Assembly: GCA_049614485.1 (NCBI GenBank)
Contig: JBMZDR010000026.1
Span: 1-23,175, forward strand
DNA length: 23,175 bases
Direction: 5' to 3'
From: GCA-2733415 sp049614485
Lineage (GTDB): Bacteria; Bacteroidota; Bacteroidia; Flavobacteriales; Flavobacteriaceae
Positions 1-7,004 of this stretch are shown here, piece after piece (positions within the stretch are counted from its first letter, which is position 1; each line of letters opens with the position of its first letter). Made by a program: the position numbers and the translations under genes. The notes below the pieces were generated by a model that saw only the letters and a list, made by a program, of their open reading frames with translations, ran no database searches and was not told the DNA's origin.

Positions 1-689
1 ATATTTCTTGCCATTGTTAATGTTAATGCTGTTTTACCCATACCAGGTCTTGCTGCTACGATAATTAAATCTGACGGTTGCCATCCAGATGTAAGTGCAT
101 CTAACTTGGTAAACCCTGTAGGAATACCACTAGTTCCATCTTTATTTGAAATTTCTTCAATTTTCTTTTTAGCAAGCAATACTAAATCTTGAGCTGACTC
201 GGATGACTTTTTAATATTTCCTTGAGTAACCTCGTATAATTTTGCTTCTGCATTATCTAATAAATCAAAAACATCTTTAGTTTCATCATAAGCATCTTCT
301 ATAAATTTCTGCAAAATGATACGCGCATGAAACTCAATATGTGCAGAGGAAGATACTTTTTGAGTTAAGGAAATTAAATAAAAATCGCCACCAACTACAT
401 TTAATCTTTCATCTTTTTTAAGTTGTTGTGATACCGTTAATAAGTCAACTGGTTCAGAATTTTCAAACAACTTAAATATGGCTTCAAACACATATTGATT
501 GGCTTGTTTATAGAATGCTTCAGGGTGTAAAATATCAATAACATCATCAACACCTTTTTTATCTATCATCATTGCTCCAAGAACAACTTCTTCTAAATCA
601 GTAGCTTGAGGCGGTATTTTTCCTTTTTCTAAGTTGATAAGTGTGCTTTTATCAACTTGATATCCTTTTACAATATTGGGGTTTTCCAT
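1..689 (-). CDS. dnaB: Replicative DNA helicase DnaB, N-terminal part (runs off the left edge)
   Basis: Ring helicase that unwinds DNA at the replication fork and recruits primase. The reverse strand reads from ATG at 687-689 without a stop to the window edge, giving about 229 residues. The start MENPNIVKGY is followed by the DnaB N-terminal domain (IPPQATDLEEVVLGAMMID, about residues 27-45), then a linker and the start of the RecA-like ATPase domain. The Walker A motif ARPGMGKTA lies at about bases 27-60, and GIPTGFTKLD precedes it. A full DnaB is about 500 residues, so slightly under half is present. An in-frame stop lies a short way upstream, so this ATG is the best start. Identification is secure from the order of motifs; only the truncation by the window limits it. 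Confidence 0.96.
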   Translation of the reverse strand, partial: MENPNIVKGYQVDKSTLINLEKGKIPPQATDLEEVVLGAMMIDKKGVDDVIDILHPEAFYKQANQYVFEAIFKLFENSEPVDLLTVSQQLKKDERLNVVGGDFYLISLTQKVSSSAHIEFHARIILQKFIEDAYDETKDVFDLLDNAEAKLYEVTQGNIKKSSESAQDLVLLAKKKIEEISNKDGTSGIPTGFTKLDALTSGWQPSDLIIVAARPGMGKTALTLTMARN

Positions 690-758
690 AGCAACGAAAA
701 TACTCTTTTTTACTGCTTAATCTAATAATAGTAATTCACTAGCTATCAACAATAAAGG

Positions 759-790
759 TGTTAATAACTTTGTTTTCTTGTTAATAACTT
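759..790. repeat. Two identical 12-bp direct repeats upstream of dnaB (DnaA-box-like)
   Basis: TGTTAATAACTT occurs at 759-770 and again at 779-790, exactly 20 bp apart, about two helical turns. On the dnaB coding strand it reads AAGTTATTAACA, whose last nine bases differ from the general DnaA box TTATCCACA at two positions. A third related sequence, CTATCAACA, lies at 743-751 on the other strand, also with two differences. The repeats are 70-100 bp upstream of dnaB, so an operator or DnaA site is plausible. That role is inference; the repetition is directly visible. Confidence 0.5.
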
Positions 791-825
791 AAAAAAAAAC
801 CGAAGATAGTACTTCGGCTTTTTTT
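791..825 (-). terminator. Rho-independent terminator of accA (bidirectional in form)
   Basis: The stem CCGAAG (800-805) pairs with CTTCGG (812-817) around a 6-base loop. It is flanked by nine A on the left and a run of seven T on the right. On the minus strand, accA transcription would reach the hairpin and then a run of U. It sits about 20 bp after the accA stop codon. Confidence 0.85.
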
Positions 826-846
826 AAGTTATTGAGTTTAGTAGTA

Positions 847-1800
847 CTACTCACTAAAGACTCCCATTTGGGAATATTTATCCATACGTTGTGCTACTAA
901 ATCTTTTGGTGATAAGTTTTTAAATTCATCAAAAGACTTGGTAATTGCTTTAGAAACAATCTTAAATGTTTTTTCTCTATCTCTATGAGCTCCACCAATT
1001 GGTTCTTTAACAATTTCGTCAACCAATTTCAGTTTCTTCATATCTTTAGCTGTTAATTTTAAGGCATCAGCAGCTTGTTCTTTATATTCCCAACTGCGCC
1101 ATAAAATAGACGAGCATGATTCTGGTGAAATAACAGAATACCATGTGTTTTCTAACATTAGTACTTTATCACCTACACCTATCCCTAACGCACCTCCTGA
1201 AGCACCTTCACCAATAATCACACAGATAATTGGCACTTTAAGACGTGTCATTTCTAAAATATTACGAGCAATAGCTTCACCTTGTCCACGTTCTTCAGCT
1301 TCTAAACCTGGGTATGCACCTGGTGTATCAATTAGAGTTACCACAGGAATTCCGAATTTTTCAGCGGATTTCATTAAACGCAATGCTTTTCTATATCCTT
1401 CAGGATTTGCCATTCCGAAATTTCTGTACTGACGTGTTTTTGTGTTAAAGCCTTTTTGTTGTCCGATAAACATAAATGATTGATCACCTATTTTACCTAA
1501 ACCACCAATCATGGCTTTATCATCACGTACATTTCTATCACCATGTAGCTCAACAAAAGTATCGCCACAAATAGCCTTTATATAATCTAATGTATACGGT
1601 CTGGATGGGTGTCTTGACATCTGAACACGTTGCCAAGCAGAAAGATTACTGTATATTTCTTTTTTCTTTTCTTCTAATTTTTTTTCAAGTTGATTACAGG
1701 TTTCGGTAACATCTACATCACTCTCAACACCTAATACTGCACACTTTTCTAATTGTTCTTCTAACTCCTGAATAGGAAGTTCAAAATCTAAATATTCCAT
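847..1800 (-). CDS. accA: Acetyl-CoA carboxylase carboxyltransferase subunit alpha
   Basis: Cytosolic subunit that, with AccD, transfers the carboxyl group from carboxybiotin to acetyl-CoA to make malonyl-CoA for fatty acid synthesis. The 317-residue length is normal for AccA. Recognisable stretches are the N-terminal helical segment, the SRHPSRPYTLDYI region, TLIDTPGAYPG, AEERGQGEAIA and the glycine-rich GEGASGGALGIGVGD, which belong to the crotonase-like carboxyltransferase fold. ATG at 1798-1800 is the start. A good promoter lies 28-57 bp upstream and a terminator follows, so it can be its own unit, although no terminator separates it from the DMT gene upstream. Nothing odd was seen. Confidence 0.97.
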   Translation of the reverse strand: MEYLDFELPIQELEEQLEKCAVLGVESDVDVTETCNQLEKKLEEKKKEIYSNLSAWQRVQMSRHPSRPYTLDYIKAICGDTFVELHGDRNVRDDKAMIGGLGKIGDQSFMFIGQQKGFNTKTRQYRNFGMANPEGYRKALRLMKSAEKFGIPVVTLIDTPGAYPGLEAEERGQGEAIARNILEMTRLKVPIICVIIGEGASGGALGIGVGDKVLMLENTWYSVISPESCSSILWRSWEYKEQAADALKLTAKDMKKLKLVDEIVKEPIGGAHRDREKTFKIVSKAITKSFDEFKNLSPKDLVAQRMDKYSQMGVFSE

Positions 1801-1827
1801 AGTGGTTTCTAGTCTTGTTTATAGATA

Positions 1828-1857
1828 GCAAATATAAAAACTTTACTAACCTATCAA
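1828..1857 (-). promoter_or_regulatory. Promoter of accA (Bacteroidota sigma-A type)
   Basis: On the minus strand there is TTG (1857-1855), 18 bases, then TATATTTG (1836-1829) followed by C. This fits the known Bacteroidota pattern of a -33 TTG and a -7 TAnnTTTG. The predicted transcript start leaves a leader of about 20-25 bases before the accA ATG. Confidence 0.75.
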
Positions 1858-1860
1858 CAG

Positions 1861-2757
1861 TTATATTGCTATTTTGTTCTTTTTTTTAATCGTTTTTATA
1901 ACTCCATTAGCCACAACGGTTAATAAAATTAATGCTGCACCTAAATAAAAGTTTACGGTCATTTTTTCATTCTCCGGAAAAAGTATAACAGCTAAAACTA
2001 TTGCATAGATAGGTTCTAGGTTAATTGTTAGCATGACTGTAAAAGCGCTTAATTTCTTTAATAAATCTACAGATACGATAAAGGCATAAGCTGTACAAAC
2101 GCTACTTAATATAAATAACCAGAGGTAATCTAAAGGTTTAAGGTTAAAAAAACTACCGTTTAGTAATTCTCCATTAGATAATAGATATATGGTTATTGCC
2201 AATACACCAAAACATATTTCATAAAATGAGATGACTACGGCACTTTCTTGCTTTACAAAGTCGGCATTAAATACTGAGAAAACTGCAGACAAAAATGAAG
2301 ATATTAGAGCAACAAGCATCCCTAATTGTAAGCTTATTTCGGATTTATAAATAATATACAAGCCTACAATAGCCAAAACACCGAAGATTAGTTCCTTAAC
2401 ATCTATTTTTTTCTTTTTATAAAGTGCTTCAATAAAAATAGTAAAGAAAGCCCCTGTACTCATGGTTGCCAACGCTATTGAAACATTAGATATTTTAATG
2501 GCATAAAAAAAGGTAATCCAATGAGCTGCAATAACCACACCTCCAAAAATATAATGTAGGATTTTTCGGGGAGGAATTTTTAAGGTTATTTTTTTGATCT
2601 TTATATATCCATATATAAAGATACCTGCCAAAAACATACGATACCATACTAGTGATATAGCATCTATAGATAATAATTTTCCTAAAATTGCAGTAAAGCC
2701 CCAAATAAAAACAATGAGGTGTAAATGTAGATAGCTTTTTAATTTATCGTTTAGCAT
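1861..2757 (-). CDS. EamA/DMT-family inner-membrane transporter
   Basis: A 298-residue membrane protein of the drug/metabolite transporter superfamily. It shows about ten hydrophobic helices in two EamA halves (about residues 9-137 and 147-286). Typical stretches are WGFTAILGK in helix 1, the SNVSIALATMSTGAFFTIF region, and LEPIYAIVLAVILFPE near the end of the second half. The C-terminus is lysine-rich (KTIKKKNK), as expected for a cytoplasmic tail. Family members export or import amino acids, nucleosides or other small metabolites; the substrate here cannot be read from the sequence. The start overlaps the end of lptG by 14 bp, so it is probably translated from the tgt-lptG transcript. Confidence 0.85.
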   Translation of the reverse strand: MLNDKLKSYLHLHLIVFIWGFTAILGKLLSIDAISLVWYRMFLAGIFIYGYIKIKKITLKIPPRKILHYIFGGVVIAAHWITFFYAIKISNVSIALATMSTGAFFTIFIEALYKKKKIDVKELIFGVLAIVGLYIIYKSEISLQLGMLVALISSFLSAVFSVFNADFVKQESAVVISFYEICFGVLAITIYLLSNGELLNGSFFNLKPLDYLWLFILSSVCTAYAFIVSVDLLKKLSAFTVMLTINLEPIYAIVLAVILFPENEKMTVNFYLGAALILLTVVANGVIKTIKKKNKIAI

Positions 2758-3823
2758 TGTTCAATAAGATAATAGCAAGAATACCAAATATAATATTTGG
2801 CAACCAGACAGCTAATAATGGGTTAAAACCAGATTGATCTGCCATTACACTAAACATTCTATCTATAAATATAAATATAAAAGCTAATGCAATACCAAAA
2901 GCTAAATTTACTCCCATACCTCCTCTACGTTTCATTGCAGATACTGCTACAGCAATAACTGTTAGTATAAATGCTGAAACCGGAATACTCCAACGTTTGT
3001 ATTTAACTACCTCATAACGGCTTACATAGCTAGAACCACGTTGTTTCTCTTTTTCTATAAACGTGTTTAACTCACTATTACTAAGTGTTTCTGCAATATA
3101 ATTAACTGGAGCTAAGTCGTCTAAATCGAAATCAAAAACAGTATCCTTTCTTGTTTTTCTAATAATTTCATCGTGAAACTCCCCAATATTTCTTCTAATG
3201 TAATTGGTTAACCTATAGCTGGTGTCTTTTTCTTGAAACTTAATTTTAGTAGCTTCAATTTTATATTTTAAAACATTGTCTTCAAAATGTTCTAATGTGA
3301 AATTATAGGCTTGCTTATTCTTTGAATCAAAACTTGAAGCATACAAATAATCATTATCACTTAGTTGTCTGAATACATTTGTAGTTTCTCTAGTTTTTCT
3401 ATCAGGGTTTATATATTCATATTTAAATTCATTGTATTCTTTACTTGAATTTGGCAGTACATACATCCCTATTAAAAAAAAAGATATGGCAACAAACGCA
3501 GCCCCAATTAGATATGGACGTAGAAAACGACTAAACGATATACCTGAACTTAATATAGCAACAATCTCAGTTTTATTAGCAAGTTTTGAAGTAAACCAAA
3601 TTACTGAAAGAAATAAAAACAAAGGAAACAATATATAACCTATGTATATTGTAAAGTTAAAATAGAAGTAAATGATTTTATCAAGTGGTGCATTGTTTAG
3701 CAACAAATTATCTATTTTACTAGATAAATCTACCATAATACCAATAGGGATAAACAGTAATAACATTACTGAAAAAGTTCCTAAATAGCGTTTTAAAATA
3801 TATTTATCGAGTATTTTTAGCAT
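2744..3823 (-). CDS. lptG: LptF/LptG-family lipopolysaccharide export permease (LptG-like)
   Basis: Membrane component of the Lpt ABC system (with LptB) that extracts LPS from the inner membrane and passes it to the periplasmic bridge. The 359 residues show the family layout: three N-terminal helices (about 13-31, 52-78, 103-123), a periplasmic beta-jellyroll region (about 125-270), and three C-terminal helices (about 278-296, 307-325, 337-354). The start LKILDKYILKRYLGTF is the typical entry of YjgP/YjgQ proteins. The ATG overlaps the tgt stop codon by one base (TAATG on the coding strand), which suggests translational coupling. LptG rather than LptF is chosen from the general appearance and the tgt neighbour and is less sure than the family itself. 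Confidence 0.88.
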   Translation of the reverse strand: MLKILDKYILKRYLGTFSVMLLLFIPIGIMVDLSSKIDNLLLNNAPLDKIIYFYFNFTIYIGYILFPLFLFLSVIWFTSKLANKTEIVAILSSGISFSRFLRPYLIGAAFVAISFFLIGMYVLPNSSKEYNEFKYEYINPDRKTRETTNVFRQLSDNDYLYASSFDSKNKQAYNFTLEHFEDNVLKYKIEATKIKFQEKDTSYRLTNYIRRNIGEFHDEIIRKTRKDTVFDFDLDDLAPVNYIAETLSNSELNTFIEKEKQRGSSYVSRYEVVKYKRWSIPVSAFILTVIAVAVSAMKRRGGMGVNLAFGIALAFIFIFIDRMFSVMADQSGFNPLLAVWLPNIIFGILAIILLNNAKR

Positions 3824-4953
3824 TACAATCTGTTATTCATTTGCTTTACCATTTTCTCTTTCCACTCTCTAAAATCACCAGCAACAATATGTTTTCTTGC
3901 CTCACGAGTTAACCATAAATAAAACCCTAAATTATGAATTGTAGCAATTTGCTTCCCTAACATTTCATTTACTGTAAATAAGTGACGTACATAAGCTTTT
4001 GAATAATACGTATCTACCCATGTGATTCCCATCTCGTCTATTGGAGAGAAATCATCTGCCCATTTTTTATTTTTGATGTTTATTGAGCCATACGCTGTAA
4101 ATAACATCCCATTACGTGCATTACGAGTTGGCATTACACAGTCAAACATATCAACCCCTAAAGCAATGTTTTCTAAAATATTAATTGGTGTACCTACACC
4201 CATTAAATAACGTGGTTTGTCTTCAGGTAAAACCTCACAAACAACCTCAGTCATTCCGTAAAGTTCCTCTGCTGGTTCACCAACAGACAACCCACCAATA
4301 GCATTACCTACGGCTTCTCTTGAAGCTATAAATTCTGCTGATTGTTTACGTAAGTCTTTATATGTACTTCCTTGAACAATAGGAAAAAATGCTTGGTCAT
4401 GGCCATATTTTACAGGGGTTTCCCCTATATGTTTTATACATCTGTCCAACCACCTGTGTGTCATATGCATTGAACGGCGCGCATAATTATAATCACACGG
4501 GTATGGCGTACATTCATCAAATGCCATAAAAATATCAGCACCTATACTTCTTTGAATATCCATAGAAAATTCTGGAGAAAAGAAATGGTATGAGCCATCA
4601 ATATGCGACTTAAATTTTACACCATCTTCCTTAATTTTTCTATTAGATGATAATGAATACACTTGGTATCCTCCAGAATCGGTTAAGATGTTTCTATCCC
4701 AATTCATAAATTTATGTAAACCTCCTGCTTTCTCCATGATTTCCATACCAGGTCGTAAATACAAATGGTAGGTGTTTCCTAAAATAATATCAGGATTAAT
4801 TTCATTTTTAAGCTCAGTTTGGTGTACACCTTTTACAGTACCAATAGTACCAACAGGCATAAATATAGGGGTTTCAATAACTCCATGATCAGTAGTCATT
4901 TTACCTGCCCTTGCTTTAGTCTGAGGGTCTTTTGCGTTTATTTCAAATTGCAT
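3823..4953 (-). CDS. tgt: tRNA-guanine transglycosylase (Tgt), without the usual zinc cysteines
   Basis: Exchanges G34 for the queuine precursor preQ1 in tRNAs with GUN anticodons. The 376-residue length is normal. The catalytic set is present: D92 in TDSGGYQVYS (general acid/base), GGLSVGEP (218-227 region) for substrate binding, and nucleophile D271 in MFDCVMPTRNARNG. In well-studied bacterial Tgt three cysteines (C-x-C-x-x-C) and a histidine hold a zinc ion near the C-terminus. Here the matching segment reads SPIDEMGITWVDTYYSKAY (about 303-321) with no cysteine, while the histidine in IHNLGFYLW (H340) is kept. The gene starts an overlapping operon with lptG and the DMT transporter. The fold and function are secure; loss of the zinc site is visible and may be a lineage trait. 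Confidence 0.95.
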   Translation of the reverse strand: MQFEINAKDPQTKARAGKMTTDHGVIETPIFMPVGTIGTVKGVHQTELKNEINPDIILGNTYHLYLRPGMEIMEKAGGLHKFMNWDRNILTDSGGYQVYSLSSNRKIKEDGVKFKSHIDGSYHFFSPEFSMDIQRSIGADIFMAFDECTPYPCDYNYARRSMHMTHRWLDRCIKHIGETPVKYGHDQAFFPIVQGSTYKDLRKQSAEFIASREAVGNAIGGLSVGEPAEELYGMTEVVCEVLPEDKPRYLMGVGTPINILENIALGVDMFDCVMPTRNARNGMLFTAYGSINIKNKKWADDFSPIDEMGITWVDTYYSKAYVRHLFTVNEMLGKQIATIHNLGFYLWLTREARKHIVAGDFREWKEKMVKQMNNRL

Positions 4954-4973
4954 AAATCAAATTCAATGAAGTA

Positions 4974-4982
4974 GCAAATATA
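4974..4982 (-). promoter_or_regulatory. Candidate -7 box for the tgt operon
   Basis: TATATTTGC on the minus strand matches TAnnTTTG and lies about 20 bp before the tgt ATG. No TTG stands at the usual distance. A second candidate, TAGATTTG (5034-5027), has TTG 22 bases further upstream (5059-5057) and would give a leader of about 70 bases. I cannot say which one is used. Confidence 0.5.
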
Positions 4983-5087
4983 ACAACTAAAACACAAGTA
5001 AATCTTAATATATTCAAAATTGTTAGCAAATCTATTTAATCATGAATAATTGAAGTCAAAATAGTTTTATAATAGGCCGTAAAAATC

Positions 5088-5095
5088 TATTTTTG
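5088..5095 (+). promoter_or_regulatory. Candidate -7 box for the transketolase operon
   Basis: TATTTTTG matches TAnnTTTG and ends 22 bp before the ATG of the N-terminal transketolase subunit. A TTG at the expected -33 distance is not seen, so the call rests on the -7 box and its position. Confidence 0.5.
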
Positions 5096-5117
5096 TAAAT
5101 TATTTTAACAACACAAC

Positions 5118-5960
5118 ATGTCAACACAACAATTACAAGATCAAGTTACTCAAGTTCGTAGAGATATTTTACGAATGGTACACAAAGTAAATTCTGGTCA
5201 TCCAGGAGGTTCTTTAGGATGTACTGAATTTTTAGTTTGTTTATATAAAGAGGTTATGACTCATGACACCAACTTTACAATGGATGGTTTCAATGAAGAC
5301 TTGTTCTTTTTATCAAACGGACATATTTCACCTGTATATTACAGTGTTTTAGCACGTAATGGGTACTTTCCAGTGTCAGAATTAAACACATTCAGATTGC
5401 TGAATTCACGTTTACAAGGACACCCAACTACTCATGAAGGTTTGGAAGGTATTCGTATAGCTTCGGGATCATTAGGACAAGGAATGAGTGTTGCTATTGG
5501 AGCTGCTTTAACTAAAAAGTTAAACGGAGAAGATACAATTGTATACAGTTTACACGGTGATGGTGAATTACAAGAAGGGCAAATTTGGGAAGCTGCAATG
5601 TATGCCGCTGGAAACAAAGTAGACAATTATATTGCAACAGTAGATTACAACAAAAAACAAATTGATGGCGCTACAGATGATGTGTTGCCATTAGGAGATT
5701 TAAAAGCTAAATTTGAAGCTTTTGGATGGGATGTTTTAGATGTAAAAGAAGGAAACGACATTGACACAATTCTTAATGCTTTAGCTGAAGCAAAAAGCCG
5801 TACAGGAAAAGGAAAACCTGTTTGTATTTTATTGCATACAGAAATGGGTAACGGTGTAGATTTCATGATGAATACTCATGCTTGGCATGGTAAAGCACCT
5901 AATGATGAGCAATTAGCAAACGCCTTAGCACAGAATCCTGAAACTTTAGGAGATTATTAA
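5118..5960 (+). CDS. Transketolase, N-terminal (TPP-binding) subunit
   Basis: First half of a split transketolase, which moves two-carbon ketol units between sugar phosphates in the non-oxidative pentose phosphate pathway and needs thiamine pyrophosphate. The 280 residues cover only the TPP/Mg-binding domain: SGHPGGSLG (26-34), SNGHISP (66-72, conserved His), QGHPTT (100-105), GSLGQGMSVAIG (117-128), and the Mg/TPP motif HGDGELQEGQ (146-155) with the later N178 in VDYNKKQIDG. Single-chain transketolases are about 660 residues, so the rest must come from another protein. The matching C-terminal subunit begins 18 bp downstream on the same strand. Split transketolases are known in Bacteroidota and archaea, so this is a natural two-subunit enzyme and not a frameshift. 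Confidence 0.94.
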   Translation: MSTQQLQDQVTQVRRDILRMVHKVNSGHPGGSLGCTEFLVCLYKEVMTHDTNFTMDGFNEDLFFLSNGHISPVYYSVLARNGYFPVSELNTFRLLNSRLQGHPTTHEGLEGIRIASGSLGQGMSVAIGAALTKKLNGEDTIVYSLHGDGELQEGQIWEAAMYAAGNKVDNYIATVDYNKKQIDGATDDVLPLGDLKAKFEAFGWDVLDVKEGNDIDTILNALAEAKSRTGKGKPVCILLHTEMGNGVDFMMNTHAWHGKAPNDEQLANALAQNPETLGDY

Positions 5961-5978
5961 TCTACAAGCACTACAACA

Positions 5979-6932
5979 ATGAAAAAATATATAGATCAAG
6001 GTAAAAAAGATACACGTTCTGGTTTTGGAGCTGGTTTAGCAGCTGTGGGTAAAAAGAATGAAAATGTGGTAGCCTTATGTGCCGACTTAGTTGGTTCATT
6101 AAAAATGGATGAATTTATTGATAACAATCCTGAGCGTTTTTTCCAAATGGGAATTACCGAAGCTAACATGATGAGCGTTGCTGCAGGGATGACAATTGGT
6201 GGTAAAATTCCATTTACAGGAACATTTGCAAATTTCTCTACCGGTAGAGTTTATGACCAAATTCGTCAATCAATCGCGTATTCTGATAAGAATGTAAAAA
6301 TATGTGCTTCTCACGCCGGATTAACTTTAGGTGAAGATGGTGCAACACACCAAATATTAGAAGATATTGGATTAATGAAAATGTTACCAGGAATGGTCGT
6401 TATCAATCCATGTGATTACAACCAAACAAAAGCAGCTACAGAAGCTATTGCTGATTATGTTGGTCCTGTTTACTTGCGTTTCGGACGTCCGAAAGTTGCA
6501 AACTTCACTCCTGTTGATCAGAAATTTGAAATAGGAAAAGCTGTGCAGTTAACTGAAGGTACAGATGTGACTATTGTAGCAACTGGACATTTAGTTTGGG
6601 AATCATTAAAAGCAGCTGAAGCCTTAGAAGCAAAAGGAATTTCTGTAGAAGTTATTAATATTCACACTATAAAACCTTTAGATAAAGATGCAATATTAAA
6701 ATCTGTTGCTAAAACAGGTTGTGTAGTTACTGCAGAAGAGCATAACCATTTAGGTGGTTTAGGAGAAAGTGTTGCAAGAGTATTAGCTCTTAACACGCCT
6801 ACACCTCAAGAGTTTGTTGCTACAAATGATACTTTTGGAGAATCTGGAACACCAGCACAATTAATGGAAAAGTATGGCCTTGATGACACAGCAATTATTA
6901 AAGCTGTTGAAAAAGTTATATCAAGAAAGTAA
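5979..6932 (+). CDS. Transketolase, C-terminal subunit
   Basis: Second half of the split transketolase, 317 residues, containing the pyrimidine-binding domain and the C-terminal domain. The key glutamate that activates thiamine is E61 in MGITEANMMSVAAG. GTFANFSTGRVYDQIRQSI (81-99), the GEDGATHQ loop (118-125) and YLRFGRPKV follow, then the transketolase C-terminal domain with VVTAEEHNHLGGLGESVA. The 18-bp gap from the N-terminal subunit and a terminator directly after the stop show a two-gene operon. DXS and pyruvate dehydrogenase E1-beta share the fold, but the pairing with the N-terminal subunit and the motif set favour transketolase. Confidence 0.94.
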   Translation: MKKYIDQGKKDTRSGFGAGLAAVGKKNENVVALCADLVGSLKMDEFIDNNPERFFQMGITEANMMSVAAGMTIGGKIPFTGTFANFSTGRVYDQIRQSIAYSDKNVKICASHAGLTLGEDGATHQILEDIGLMKMLPGMVVINPCDYNQTKAATEAIADYVGPVYLRFGRPKVANFTPVDQKFEIGKAVQLTEGTDVTIVATGHLVWESLKAAEALEAKGISVEVINIHTIKPLDKDAILKSVAKTGCVVTAEEHNHLGGLGESVARVLALNTPTPQEFVATNDTFGESGTPAQLMEKYGLDDTAIIKAVEKVISRK

Positions 6933-6950
6933 CATTTATCTTTTTAATAA

Positions 6951-6989
6951 GCATAAAAAAAGCCACTCAATTGAGTGGCTTTTTTATGC
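6951..6989. terminator. Bidirectional terminator between transketolase and rocD
   Basis: The core GCCACTCAA (6962-6970) is followed at once by its exact complement TTGAGTGGC (6971-6979), giving a perfect 18-bp palindrome. It is flanked by seven A on the left and six T on the right, and by GCAT/ATGC at the outer ends. It lies between two convergent genes and can end transcription on both strands. Confidence 0.92.
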
Positions 6990-7004
6990 TTTATACAAAT
7001 CGTA

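Noticed and set aside
5118..6932. Transketolase split read as a frameshift or pseudogene
   Set aside because: Each half has its own start and stop, an 18-bp spacer and complete motifs, matching known two-subunit transketolases.
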